NCBI GenBank assembly: GCA_905116865.2
Contig: CAJHNH020001586.1
Coordinates: forward strand, 1-64,000
Direction: 5' to 3'
DNA: 64,000 bases
Source: Candidula unifasciata
Lineage: Eukaryota > Mollusca > Gastropoda > Stylommatophora > Geomitridae
The notes beneath the pieces were generated by a model. That model was not told the origin of the DNA, ran no database searches, and saw nothing but the letters and a program-made list of their open reading frames with translations. Shown here piece by piece: positions 32,391-43,482 of the stretch. Made by a program: the position numbers and the translations under genes. Numbering within the stretch: position 1 is the first letter of the stretch; each line of letters begins with the position of its first letter.

Positions 32391-33197
32391 TCGAGACTTC
32401 AAGGATGGCAGGCAAGAAGCTTTTATATCAATCAATCACGTACCTTCTGCACAGGGATGGTAGGCTGCAGTGGATCTCCAGAACACTTGTCTTTTTCCCA
32501 GGATGAACACCATCTCAGAATGCTGTTTATCAATCACTTGATGATCTTTCCCTCTTGTTCTGCTCTCTGCCTCTATCTTGCCTTATTCAACTTTCCCCGC
32601 CAGGTTGGTTTTTATCATCTGTAATACTGTTCATTAGGGACATTCAGAGAATGGTATGCTAGTCTCTACCATGACTGCAGTTTTTTTCTGTTATTTTTTA
32701 AGCTGTTGTTTGACATTAACCCAGAAAGAGTATGTTTCCATACTAGAAATATCTGCAGTATAGATTGAAGGGGTTGAATATTCTTCTTTAGTGATCATTT
32801 GCTGTGCATCTATCTATTCTAGTTTAGGTCACAAACAGGACGATGTGCTTGATGTCTTCACTGCTGGCCCATAGTTTGTCTGACAGTGTTGCATCTGTGT
32901 TCAGTCTTGCAAAAGTAATTTCCATGGCAAAAAAATATGGAGGTGGCTGTAAAAGATCTGTTATGTATGTGTGCTGTAATTATTCAGATCCAAGAACTTA
33001 AGAATTGAATGAATTTGTATCACAGTCGTGCAAGTATTTTGTCCCGGTAAAGAGTTAAAAGCAGACAACGATATTAAAGTTATTAAAATTGGTTGAGTGA
33101 AAACTGGAAGTGCTTATTGTTTTAGGTACTGCTTTTAACATAGAACATCCAAAACTAATGAACTGGAAATATTCATTAACTGGTGCCTGCACAGAAA
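32391..33197. other. Gene-free stretch
   Basis: About 800 bases in which I see no exon, RNA gene or recognised repeat. Confidence 0.45.
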
Positions 33198-33440
33198 GTT
33201 GGCATCTGTGGCTTAGGTGTTCCGAACACGCTTTTTAATGCCTGTGTGCCAGGTTCAATTCCGGCTGCAGACATTTGTCTTGCTTTGGTTTCGACAGTGG
33301 TACAGAGAGGTGACCGTTCAGGAAAGAAAGGACAGGCTACTGAATGTAAAATTTGCCTAGAAAAAAACCACAACAGTAAAAAAAAAAAATGCTGGGGTTG
33401 GTTCTGCAACGTCCTATAAAGGATATGCAACTAACTTATT
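33198..33440 (+). mobile_element. SINE-C copy
   Basis: The head has CTGTGGCTTAGGTGTT and CCAGGTTCAATTCCGGCTG, the body CGACAGTGGTACAGAG, and the end TGGTTCTGCAACGTCCTATA. An A run (33378-33390) lies inside the body. Confidence 0.82.
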
Positions 33441-33807
33441 ATAACTGCACAGAAGAGAAGCAATACAGTGGTAAGGCAGAATAACTAATGTAGGACTTTG
33501 AAAGAGAAAAATTTTTTCAATGAGTCCAGAAGTGAGGTAAAGGCACTGGCGTTGGATAGGACAAACATTAAGAGAATCCAATAATAATATAACCAGAATG
33601 TCCTTCTAAAGGAATAAAGGCAGACTGAAAACACTTGAGAAATGAGAATAAGGTAAAGAAAGACGGGGTTGCGGGGTGTCAGCGGGGTTAACTGCATGTG
33701 ATGGTAAAAGTTAAAGGCCTAGGCTCCATCAGGAGTTAAGGGCAGATGTTCTCTGTGAAGTGAAAGTTTTACCCTGTGTGCAGATAACAGTAACCATCAG
33801 TAATTAG

Positions 33808-34050
33808 CCACGGTGGCATAGTGGACAGACACCCACCTGTCAGCCCAAGGGTCCGCATCAATTTTATTTTTTTCTTTTAATATAGACCTCGGCTACCAGG
33901 TCAACACAGCAAAAAATGGGCACCAGGTAATGTCTGGGAAAGAAAGGTGACCGACAATATGTTGATTGTATCACCTACCGAGAGCCGATCTATAAAAATA
34001 GAAGTTACATCATTGCCATGTGCAATAAAAAGGCCCTTTACTTACTGACC
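33808..34050 (+). mobile_element. SINE-B copy
   Basis: The head TAGCCACGGTGGCATAGTGG is followed by GGCACCAGGTAATGTCTGG and a 3' part ending AAGGCCCTTTACTTACT. It lies just upstream of the transposase-derived exon, in the presumed preceding intron. Confidence 0.7.
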
Positions 34051-34136
34051 AGTTATTGTATAATTTTATTAATGTGTTGCTTTTAAAAAAAAAAATGCCA
34101 CTGAAAATTTAAATATTGTTTTTTTTTTCTTTTCAG

Positions 34137-35444
34137 AAATCCAAGAAGACTTTAAAGAAGTCTCCTGAAAAAAGACTGTCTATTACACTTCCATCTTCTA
34201 GTCGAAAAGGAAAACTTGTGTCTGGTTCACCAAAGCGCATCGTGAAAAAAAGGAAACTTTACAGCAAGGAAGCACTCCAAGCAGCATACAAAGCAGTTAA
34301 AGACAGCAGTATATCAGTCAATGCTGCAGCCAAGCAGTACGGAGTGCCACTGACAACACTCCGAGACAGAGTCGACGGAAGGATTAGCATTGACACTACT
34401 AGGCCAGGGCCTCCGTTGTTAATGGCAAAAGATGAAGAGTCTGAAATTGCTCATTTTTTGCACACTATGGCCAGGTATGGTTACCGTTATACTCGCCTTG
34501 AACTAGCCGAGATTGCTACTGACCAAGCCGTGGAGAAGGGCAAGAGAAATCCTAGAGCCAACGGACTGACAACAAAATGGGTAGATAGTTTCATCAACAG
34601 ATGGCCTAGCATTCGAGAGCTTAGTTGTAAATTCAAAAACAAAGCTGAAGCAGAACATACAGTAAGAACTTACTTCGATGAGATTAAGAAAATCATCGAC
34701 AAATATAAGTTGCTTGAGAAGAGCGATAGAATATTCAATATTATGGAAAATGTTTTCGTGACAGATCATGGTACTGTTCCGTCAATTTCTGGAAGGAACA
34801 GTCATCAAGTTAAAACAGAAAATACCTCTACTACGACATTGTTGGCATGTGGAAGTGTATCTGGTCACGTTATTGCACCCTTTTTTGTTTTCCAAGCAAG
34901 CAAACTTCGGCCAGAAATGATGAAAGGCGTACCCAGCAACGTTAACGCATCCGTTTCTGAAACCGGCAAGTGTACCCCACAGATTTTCCGCCGATATTTG
35001 AATGAACATTTTCTGCCTCAGATTCAGCGGTACGATAACGAGCCCATTCTTGTGTTATTAGATGGCTCAAAGACACATGTTTTCGTCGGTATGAGTGAGT
35101 GGGGGAGGACTAATGGTGTGATATTTTCATTTATTCCCGCTCACACCACACATCTATTACAACCGTTGGAAGTTGGCTGTGCCGAAGCACTGCAGAAAAA
35201 GTATGAAAGCGCTGCCAGGCGGTATATGAAATCCACATCTTCGCCTTGTATTAGCAGGAGTAACATTGGTGAACTGGCATGTCAGGCATATTCACGGGTT
35301 ATTACCAGGCATGCGGTTATGCATTGTTTCAAAAAAGCTGGTGTGTATCCAGATATCTCTTCTGACGAAAGCTGTGATGACATGGAGGCACTTGATGACG
35401 GCTCTTATAAAGGAGACCTGTGTAAACAAGAAGACAGTCCGGAG
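34137..35444 (+). CDS. Pogo-type HTH_psq plus DDE_1 exon
   Basis: Phase-0 acceptor at 34135-34136 (TTTTCAG) and donor GAG|GTATTT at 35444/35445. It opens KSKKTLKKSPEKRL (basic, NLS-like). The HTH reads KEALQAAYKAVKD and VNAAAKQYGVPLTTLRDRV. The DDE fold shows GKCTPQIFRRYLNEHFLPQI and IPAHTTHLLQPLEVG. Catalytic positions: Met codon at 34743, Asp codon at 35061, Glu codon at 35169. The frame is intact over 1.3 kb, whereas every obvious transposon ORF in the window is broken or truncated. It runs a few codons past the donor, so an intron-retained form would end at 35471. Confidence 0.88.
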
Positions 35445-38400
35445 GTATTTGTCATGTTTTCATATTCTTAAATAATATATAGTCTTGTTCCCAAAAGTAC
35501 TGAGCTTTAGTTAGTTATAGATGAGTGTTCAGAATTACAGTTTTGAGAGCATGCATCTTCCCTGTAGCAACATAACGAATGTGAGTTGTAGACTTTCTTC
35601 CAATCCTTAAGAAAGAAAATAGGGGGCTTTTGAGCTGAAATGCTATAGAAAGATTCTCAGAATACCATGGATAAAGAAGAAAAGAAAACTGACATTTTAA
35701 AAGATCTGAACATCAAGGAAGGTTGGCTAATAATCAGCATCCTGTCTCAGAAGCTGAAATATTTTGGTCATATCAAGTGCCATGGCAGATTGGAAAAATA
35801 ATAGCAGAAGGCATGGTACCAGGAAGAAGGAGCAGGGACTGACCAACACAAAGCTGCATACAGGATATAAATGACTCCTTGAATATGAAAGTACATGAAG
35901 CAGGAGAGCTGATGAGAGACTGAGTTTCTTTCAGGCAGACCGTGGTGAAAGTGACATTCTGCAAAGGACCTGGTACATGATGATGAGATGAGTGTGGAAA
36001 TATGTTAATTTGTGTCCTTGCTCTTTTGTAGCCTTTTATTTGTTAAAAAAAAATTTAATTTTTGTTATTGTATTTGTTTGTTTCTAAAATTATTTGATCA
36101 TCATCATCATCAGGTAGCAGGTTTTTTGCAGAACGTGGCTCTCATCACAGTCTGCCTGAAAGAAACTCGGTCTCTCGCCAGTTCTCTCGCCTCATGCACT
36201 TTCACACTCAAGGAGTCACTTATATACTGTGCCCATCTTCATGTCGGTCAGCCCCTGCCCCTCCTTCCCGGTACCATGCCTTCTGCTATAATTTTTTCCA
36301 ATCCGTCGTGGCGCTTGATATGACCAAAACATTTCAGTTTTCAAGAAAGGATGCTGTTTATTAGCCAATTTTCCTTGATGTTCAGATCTTTTAAGAAGTC
36401 ATTATTTCTCATCTTCTTTGTCCAAGATATTCTGAGAATCTATCTATAGCATTTCAGCTCAAAAGCCCCTATTCTCTTTCTTAAGGACTGAGAGATAGTC
36501 CACGACTCACATCCGTATGTAGTGACATTATTTTCGTTTTCTTTAAATTCAAGAACAGATTTTGATCTTCACTGTGCTTTTGGACAGACAATATTACATT
36601 TTCTATTCCCTTTACGCTGTTCGAAAGGACTGTCATCTGCGTAGCGAAGTTCTGAAATAGGGTTGCCACAAATTTTGAGCGGATCATGACTGTCGCAGTC
36701 ACATGTCCGGTCATTTTTGACATTTCTCATTATATTTTCTGCGAATATATTGAATAGGTATGGTGAGAGAATGCACCCCTGCCTCACCCCCTTTTGCACC
36801 TCGAACCAGTCAGATGTTTCACCAGCTGCTCTGATGGCTGCTTGTTGTTCATGATAAAGATTTTCAATTAAATGCACTAAATGTGCTGGAAACCCCATAC
36901 TTTTCATAATAGTCCCCAGTTTGTGGTGTTGGACACAATCAAATGCCTTGCTATAATCAATCAAATAAGCATGAAGATCTACGTTGTATTCACTGCATTT
37001 TTCAAAAATTCTCATATTAAAGATGTGATCCCTAGTTCCTCTACCCTGTCTGAAACCCGCTTGTGCTTCATCTAGCTCAAATATTTGATAGTCACAGACC
37101 ATGAAAAACAGTATAGTACTGAAATTCAGAAATATCTGGGAACAGTAACAGTTGGCTGATGCTTAAGTACGTTCTGGTTATCTTATCTAGGCAATGAAAT
37201 TTCCTTAAAATATTCCAATATCTACTGGCTAACTCTCAGAAGCTGAAATACTTTGGTCAAATCAAGCGCCATGACTGATTGAAAAAGATTATAGCAGAAG
37301 GCATGGTACCAGGAAGGAGAAGCAGGGGCCGACCAACACGAAGATGGGCACAGGATATAAGTGACTCCTTGAGTGTGAAAGTACATGAGGCAGGAGAGCT
37401 GGCGAGAAACCGATTTTCTTTCAGGCAGACTGTGATGAGAGCGATGATCTGCAAAGGACCTGCAAAGGACCTGCTACATGATGACTGGCTGAATGTTTCA
37501 CCTAGTTGTTATATAGGCCAATAGTGGGGCAAAGCATAGTAAAACTAACCCACCATGCATAAAATGACCAAGGAGGGTTGGCATGAGATCGTGGACCTCA
37601 TCTATTAGATTTCCTGTGGGGTTCCTGGAGCCCCTATTCTGGGGGAAATCAAGAATAGACCCGCTGCCTCCCTAAAAAATATGTCGTGGGAGTTAACTAA
37701 TTATTTTGTTTAAACTTTGATTTATATTGTTTCTAGACATGTTTACTGTGACACACGAAAAAATACCTTCAGAATTTGCAGAATGTTTTTTTCCCCAAGT
37801 AATTTGGCAGTCACTGGAAACACATAGCAGTCTGGACTATTAAAAGGATTAAGCACTTTTTGGGGTAACATGAAGTTTCAAACTGTTACCATTAGGCGTT
37901 TATGAATGGGATTAACCCTTTCACCCTAGAAACCCATGGTGGAAAGACCCAATGCCTAGGAAATCCTGGAAAATCCTTTAAAAACGTCATCTTACAGTGT
38001 AAAAATTGTAAATTGTGTGTGTGTAAATATATGAATGGGAGGAATCAGTACATACAAGCTAAGCAGATAATTCTTCTTCTTCTTCACGTTCACCAGCTGT
38101 AAACTCCAGCAGAAAGATCTGGTTGTTTGTCCACCCCTGGACTTTGGTCTTGTTCCAGAACCCGAGTGTTGCGTGCACATCCGTTTAATAGATTAGATTT
38201 GACTTAATTGTATGCAGATTGTTGGTTCTCTCACGCAGATGCACTCTGACTTCGAAGGAATCCCCCCAGTTAGTCAACTCCTGCGACGTGCTTGTTGGGG
38301 AGGCAGGGGGTCTAGTCTTGTTTTTCTCACAATGGGGATCCGTAACCCACACGGGGAAAGCTGAGAATTAAATGCAGACATTCCCTTGTGCCTAAACAGA

Positions 38401-39478
38401 AAAATACGGTGACCCATACCTTGACCATGGTGCTATGTGAATTATGACACCATTTTGGCTTTAAAAAGAATGCAACTTTGTCACGCACAAAAACCCTCTA
38501 AATTTGTTTCCAAAGATATATAATAATACCTGACCCTTCTAAAGAAGGGCCCAGCGGTAAATGACTACTTGGGGATCTGTTATTCACAGCAGTGCCAAAA
38601 TACTGGCCTCTTACAATAAAGTTGGTGAACTTAAAGATAAGAAGCACATGTGACTGAGATTGTCAGTATTAAAATATTTTTGTTGTTTTTAGTTATTTTT
38701 GCTTGAATTATCTATAAAGATTCATCTCTGTCATTAAGATTGTTTCTGTTTTGCCTGAACTGGCTCTAAAGATTCAGCTGTCAGTATTAAGATTATGAAT
38801 TTTTTTGCTTTTTAATCTCTACAGATTCAAGATGAAGTTATCTTTACTGAAGACTTGGTTGTGGGACACAATCAGGAAGTGACAGAGGAGGAAGTAGTGA
38901 CTTCACAGGAAGTGATTCTCTCTGAGGATGGGCAGACGGAAGAGATGGTCATAACTCCAGACGGACAGCTAATGTTGACTCAAAATGGGGTGTTAGAGGG
39001 ACACATTGTCATTCACGATGGTGAGATCTATGTCAACAGCAGTGACATTGGGTTTTCTCACCTCCAGCCTCTTCATCTCATCCACTCGGTCGATGATTTG
39101 GACATGACATCTCCTACAAAATCTGAGATAGGTGTGAGTCCATTGAAACAGTGCATCATGAGCGATGGGAAAATTCTGGACACTTCTTTGGACATGGATA
39201 GTACTTTAAATTCGATGGAGAATGGTGTTTTGAGTTTAAACTCTTCTGATGACTGTGGGGAGCAGATCAGTATAGAAAATCACAGTGTGTATTCAGCAAT
39301 GGATGTTCTGGGTCTAAAACATGATGCCCACGACAGTGAACTTGATTCTTCCGGTGCAGACAGTGAGATTAGTCGTAGCTCCGGCAGTCCAGGGTCGTCT
39401 GCGAATGTGGTGGTGAAACATGAGGTGAAGCAGGAGGATCGGGGGACATACAATTCTGCTGCAGCAGCAGGTGGTTGA
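34137..39478 (+). CDS. Domesticated pogo-type transposase gene (two exons seen)
   Basis: Two plus-strand exons, 34137-35444 and 38825-39478, join phase 0 to phase 0 through GT-AG sites, giving 436 plus 217 residues. Earlier coding exons must exist, because no start codon is needed at the phase-0 acceptor TTTTCTTTTCAG. Domain order: basic N-terminus, pipsqueak-type HTH (exon residues about 39-80), helical second DNA-binding region (about 95-165), DDE_1 endonuclease fold (about 190-375), acidic C-terminal region. The triad appears lost: the first Asp is Met (FNIMEN), the second Asp is kept (LVLLDGSKTH), and the third is Glu (HLLQPLEVG). Inference: a nuclear DNA-binding protein derived from a pogo/Tigger/jerky-type transposase and no longer able to transpose. 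A 3.4-kb intron carries LINE and SINE copies. Confidence 0.85.
35590..35995 (+). pseudogene. RTE LINE 3' fragment
   Basis: The plus reading GRLEK, then GMVPGRRS (broken by stops), KVHEAG and FRQTVVKVTF, ends with a GATGATGAGATGAG tail (about 35978). It is an inverted partner of the copy at 36093-36500. Confidence 0.7.
36093..37110 (-). pseudogene. RTE LINE: RT domain to 3' end, 5'-truncated
   Basis: The minus reading has EAQAGFRQGRGTRDHIFNMR, DYSKAFDCVQHHKLG, VRQGCILSPYLFNIFAENIM and the catalytic RYADD box (about 36632-36646). It then breaks up, with a C-terminal part mirrored in the plus-strand copies, and ends in ATGATGATGATGA (36097-36110). The RT motifs fit the RTE clade. The frame is intact from 37102 to 36569 but lacks the endonuclease and the start of RT. 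Confidence 0.85.
37220..37510 (+). pseudogene. RTE LINE C-terminal fragment
   Basis: Reads KYFGQIKR, then IIAEGMVPGRRSRGRPTRRW, SDSLSVKVHEAGELARN and FRQTVMRAMICKG. It is close to the copies at 35590 and 36093. Confidence 0.78.
37605..37706 (+). mobile_element. SINE-D 5' fragment
   Basis: Contains TGTGGGGTTCCTGGAGCCCC, AGAATAGACCCGCTGCCTCC and TGTCGTGGGAGTTAACTAAT, the first third of SINE-D. Confidence 0.6.
38075..38372 (-). mobile_element. SINE-D copy
   Basis: Full reverse copy. The plus strand begins TTCTTCTTCTTCACGTTCAC (the mirror of the GAAGAAG tail), then CACCAGCTGTAAACTCC, GGTCTTGTTCCAGAACCC and CTTCGAAGGAATCC, ending GTAACCCACACGGGGAAA. Confidence 0.85.
38825..39478 (+). CDS. Acidic C-terminal exon of the transposase-derived gene
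   Basis: The acceptor TTTTTAATCTCTACAG is followed by IQDEVIFTEDLVVGHNQEV, in phase with the donor at 35444. It is rich in Asp, Glu and Ser, with a spaced D-G pattern (SEDGQT, TPDGQL, IHDGEI, SDGKIL). It ends VKHEVKQEDR then SAAAAGG and a TGA at 39476-39478. No catalytic fold is visible. An acidic, Ser-rich tail could act as a protein-interaction or activation region (inference). No transposon homology is apparent, which suggests host sequence acquired by exon joining. Confidence 0.82.
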   Translation: MQDEVIFTEDLVVGHNQEVTEEEVVTSQEVILSEDGQTEEMVITPDGQLMLTQNGVLEGHIVIHDGEIYVNSSDIGFSHLQPLHLIHSVDDLDMTSPTKSEIGVSPLKQCIMSDGKILDTSLDMDSTLNSMENGVLSLNSSDDCGEQISIENHSVYSAMDVLGLKHDAHDSELDSSGADSEISRSSGSPGSSANVVVKHEVKQEDRGTYNSAAAAGG

Positions 39479-39961
39479 AATTGCTCAGGGGAAGTGAGTA
39501 CAACATTCAGTGAAGGTTTCTGTAGCTTTCGGAGGAGGTGATTCTACATCTTTCGCAGGGGAATTACTGGTTGTTGAGAGGTGACTACAACACCAGAGGG
39601 GAGTGCGTGTTCATGCAAGACCACTTCATTGTTCAGTGGGAAATTGTTGCTCATTAGAAGATGATTCCACCAAAGGCGAGATAACTGTACCAGGAAGATG
39701 ATAGGTTCAAGGAGAATCATATTGTTAGGAGAAATTGAATGTTTAGTGGAGATGAGTAAATCATTTAGGAAAAGTGAGTGTTTCTGTTTAATTTGATTAT
39801 TTGCATTAACGGTGCAGTAGAGTCACATGAGCAAGGTTGGCAGAATATAAAGACATGCAAATTCATATAATGCGTGGTGTGATAATGTGTGCATCGTAGT
39901 GTCTCGTTGATTGTCATGCTTCTTCTTTGCTTTTTAACTACTCAATAAACTATGCATCTTC
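39479..39961 (+). other. Probable 3' UTR with AATAAA
   Basis: Follows the stop of the transposase-derived gene. AATAAA at 39944-39949 is a plausible polyadenylation signal; SINE-A begins just beyond. Confidence 0.55.
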
Positions 39962-40172
39962 TTTCGAGATGCAATTTTTCGTTATTTGAAGCCCTACTCT
40001 CGCTCTTGCCAGGGGCCGCAATATAGCCCGACCATAAATATGGTCTAATGGCTGAACGCGGTTTCTGGGACCTCTCCACGGTGATCCTCATCCGCATGGT
40101 GGCACTTAATGTCATCAGGTGTTTATCGTTTGTGTGATGTCCTGGTGGGGTAAAAGTAGATAGATAGATAGA
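39962..40172 (+). mobile_element. SINE-A copy with (TAGA)n tail
   Basis: TGCAATTTTTCGTTATTTGA, CCAGGGGCCGCAATATAGCC and CGGTTTCTGGGACCTCTCC, ending CCTGGTGGGGTAAAAG plus TAGATAGATAGATAG. Confidence 0.8.
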
Positions 40173-40177
40173 TTCTT

Positions 40178-40400
40178 TGTTTTCATCAGCTGTAAACTCT
40201 GGCAGAAAGTTCCAATTGTTGGTTCACTTTTGGAGTTTGGTCTTGTTCCAGAACTTGAAGCCTGTATGTACAATCTTTTTGCACATCTGGCTTATTTGTG
40301 TCCAGACCATTGGTTCCTTGCCTCTCAGGCAGCTGTACTCTTGACTTTGTAGGGACACAGTAATTAGTCGCCTTTTACAACATGCTTGTTAAAGAGCATT
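40178..40400 (-). mobile_element. SINE-D copy
   Basis: The plus strand shows CATCAGCTGTAAACTC, TTGTTCCAGAACTTGAAG, TGGTTCCTTGCCTCTCAGGC and ACAACATGCTTG. Confidence 0.7.
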
Positions 40401-40401
40401 A

Positions 40402-41522
40402 TATATATAACTAGCAGTTCCCACCGCTCTTTGCTGTGGCTCAGTCTGGCCAAATGGGAAAGAAAGAAAATAGAATGCGCACATGTCTTATGGGTAATAT
40501 CACAGTTGGTATCTGCGCAGATATGCAGATAGTCTGATTTGCCGACTCTAGAACACGCAACATATAAGTGTCTTTATATTAGTGGTGATTTATTATTAGG
40601 ACTTAAAAATATAGTTATTTGTGTACCACATGCTAAAGTTATTTTTTTAACAGCTGAAAGTAAAGCTGACTACTGTACTTTTAAATGACCAACACTCGCA
40701 CACACACAAAAAATGAGAACAGCCAAGGAAGCGTCATTAAAATAGAAATAATAACAGAAATTGATAACTTTAAAATCACATGTTTTGAGCTCTCGGTTAA
40801 CAGTGACTGCCACCCCCCATCCACCAACTACTCCTCCGTCCCTCTCCGAAGGATTTTAAATTCATCACCTAAAAATTTTTAATTGACCTTGCCATCCGTA
40901 TCCACCCAGTCTAAAATTGGAATTTAAGCTGTCTCATTTAACAGTGTCTGTTATCACCCCCCCCCCCCAAAATCCACCGACTACTCCTCTCTCCCTCACC
41001 AGAGAAATGCCCACATCTTAACATTTCCATACAATCTGTCACCAACTCGTCATCCAGCTTCATGCAGATTTCTGAGGTCCACAGTCAAAGGTCGCCTATC
41101 AGCGTAAATAACAACTTGTGCCGTGAACTCTGCAAAGAAGAAAAATGAATTGGATCCTCGGAAAACAAAACTAAGATGCCGATGTGATCCTCGCTGGAGC
41201 TGTCTAGGTCATGCCTTGTGCGACACCTATAAAAACATGTGCATATTCAAATGCAGCGCTGTGTGAAATTGAAATTGTCAAAGCAATCGGTACAGATCAT
41301 GGGGGAAAAGACACGTATTGGCAGCCCTGCTTCAACAGTTAAAGCTGCGGAGCTAAAAACAGTTCCGGGCCGGCAACCAAACAAAAACTGATGTGATCGT
41401 TGCTGTAGCTATTTAGTTAGTGGATTGTGCGACACTGTCATATAAAAACACACACGTAGTTGAATGCAAATTTGTGTGAAAATTTGAAAGCAATCTTACA
41501 TTTTTATTAATATAGATAAGTA
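40402..41522. mobile_element. Dispersed repeat of unresolved class
   Basis: Starts TATATATAACTAGCAGTTCC and ends near GAAAGCAATCTTACATTTTT then ATTAATATAGATAAGTA. The middle has internal duplication (CCACCCCCCATCCACC and ACCGACTACTCCTC type blocks, and two TGTGAAATTGAAA-like stretches). The overall look matches widespread Penelope- or Helitron-like repeats, but no coding motif confirms this. Confidence 0.35.
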
Positions 41523-41627
41523 AACAGATAGTGTATTGATTAGCACTCATACAAGGAAGTAGAAAGATAGACACACCAGACAACAAAAATAGAAAACTAG
41601 TAAACTTGAGCGAAGCAAAGAATTCTT

Positions 41628-41795
41628 CTTCACGATCACCGGCTGTAAAATCCAACGGAAAGTTCTGGTTGTTTGTCCATCTCTGGATTTTGGTCTTGTT
41701 TCACAACAGATGCACTTCGACTTCAAAGAAACCCCCAAATTAGTCGACTCCTACAACATCTCTTGTTGATGCAATGGGACTATTCTTGAAAACGG
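41628..41795 (-). mobile_element. SINE-D copy
   Basis: The plus strand shows TTCTTCACGATCACCGGCTG, GGTTGTTTGTCCATCTCTGG and CAGATGCACTTCGACTTCAA. The middle is deleted. Confidence 0.75.
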
Positions 41796-42149
41796 TAGAT
41801 TTCCCTCATTCACCAAAAGAAAACCTGGTATCTAATCAGCACTTTTTGTTCTTTGTCCAGCATGTCACAGTGTTTGATATGGCCTTCGTTTAGAAGGCTT
41901 GCATGACCACACATGGCATGCTCATATAAGTATTATTAAGTACAGATAATTTCTCTTCATTCTTGCTAGCTTCAGCTGAACAGCGCAAGGTACAAGAGGA
42001 CTGAGATGAGATTCTTGCAAGCTTAATTCTTCTTCATTTTGCTTGAATGGAAAGTCTGGTGTTTGTGTTCTTTGTTCGTTGACATCTTTATTATGTACTA
42101 GTGCTTACTGTCAGAATCACTATCATATCACTGGCTCTCTTTTCTGTAT

Positions 42150-42420
42150 TTAAAGAGGTGAGGGCCCAAAAAACAACTTATCAGAGACAGTCATAATTTG
42201 TTGCCGTTATGTTGTGAGAAAAGGGATGCTGGAATCTGCGACCACTAGAAAGATTTGTGGGAAAATAGTTTGAGGAAGAAGATTGACAGCCTTATGTTGT
42301 GGGATACAAGGGTGTCAGCACATGAACTGATACAAGCTGTTGGAGATCGCAGGTTACAGAGAGGCATTATCACCCATGCTAGTTAAGAAGGCACTTGATG
42401 ATTATGATGATTCAGTATTA
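42150..42420 (+). pseudogene. RTE LINE 3' end
   Basis: Parallels 28580-28840: GAGACAGTCATAATTTGTTG, GTGTCAGCACATGAACTGAT and GGAGATCGCAGGTTACAGAG, ending in a GATGATTATGATGATTC tail. Confidence 0.75.
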
Positions 42421-42704
42421 ACTCTTTCAGTCTCAGGCACGTATCACTTACCTCGTTGATTCCTCAATACTTGTAACCTACAGTAATAGTTGTTTAGATA
42501 CAGAGGGGTTAAATTAGTTACAGTAAGGTGCAAAACGGGTTAAAATAACAGTTTGGTTACCACTGGTTATAACAGCTATTTGGGGAGTGAAAAGTTTAGA
42601 AAAGACATTTCACATATGGAGTAATCAATAAGCACATGGTGAGTTGGTGGGGACTGAATGAGTTAAGCAAGAGACTGTTCATTTTGAAATTAGGGCTGTT
42701 TTCC

Positions 42705-42895
42705 TTTAAAGTCTGAGTGCATCTGCTTGAGAGGCAAAGAATTGAGAGTCTGCATGCAGATAAGCAAGATCTGTGAATGGAGGTTCACGTAAAACTCAAG
42801 TTCTGGAACAAAAGACCAAAGTCCTGGAGTGAAGAAGCAACCAGAACTTTCCACTAGAGCTTACAACTGGTGAACACTTAAGAAGAGGAAGAAGA
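42705..42895 (+). mobile_element. SINE-D copy
   Basis: AAGTCTGAGTGCATCTGCTT, GAGAGGCAAAGAATTGAGAG, GTTCTGGAACAAAAGACC and the end AAGAAGAGGAAGAAGAA. Confidence 0.82.
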
Positions 42896-43102
42896 AATGA
42901 TTGGCCATAAGAGACAGAAAGCTGTGAATGAAACATGATGATTCCACATTGCATTGATCATAAGAAGAGGAATGAACTAAAGTTTCAGAATTTCTCTGTA
43001 GTAAATTGTTAACTGGATAATTTCATTAACTGTACTGTATAATAAAGAGGGATTATTTAAAAAAAAAAACTGCTTTTATTGCCTGCATATTTATCACTTT
43101 TG

Positions 43103-43315
43103 CAGTGTAGGTAGGTAGGTCTGCGAGCCTTAGGATTTAAGGCAGCATGGCTAGTGCTGTCGCCACACCTGTGCAGATTAGGATTTTAATTTTGCCCCAG
43201 ACAAAAAAAAAAAACTCAGCCGTACCAAGGATTTAGACCTAGGTCTCCCACTTGAGGGCCTGGCATTCTAACGCTTCGGCCAGCCACTCCTCACAGGAGT
43301 TATGACTTGGCCCAA
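43103..43315 (-). mobile_element. tRNA-derived SINE, family G
   Basis: On the minus strand GAGTGGCTGGCCGAAGCGTT is an A-box-like head, followed by ACCTAGGTCTAAATCC (B-box-like). The 3' end includes a (GTAG)n-like run (43105-43120). Only copy noted. Confidence 0.55.
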
Positions 43316-43482
43316 CACTGTATGTAAATCAAGCAGCCAAAAATAAATGTTTGCTTATGTTCACTAGGTGTTTATTTCATGTTTGAAGGGTTTAATTACT
43401 TGTTCAGATTGTTACAGGAGAGAACCAAGTTCTGAATAATCAGGTCCCGCCTTTGTTGTGTCTCCATCTTGATGTGATAGTT

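Larger units (their letters stand above)
35445..38824 (+). other. Intron of the transposase-derived gene
   Basis: GTATTT donor and CTCTACAG acceptor. It contains three RTE copies (two plus, one minus), SINE-D pieces and otherwise unassigned sequence (37706-38079 and 38371-38824). Confidence 0.8.
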
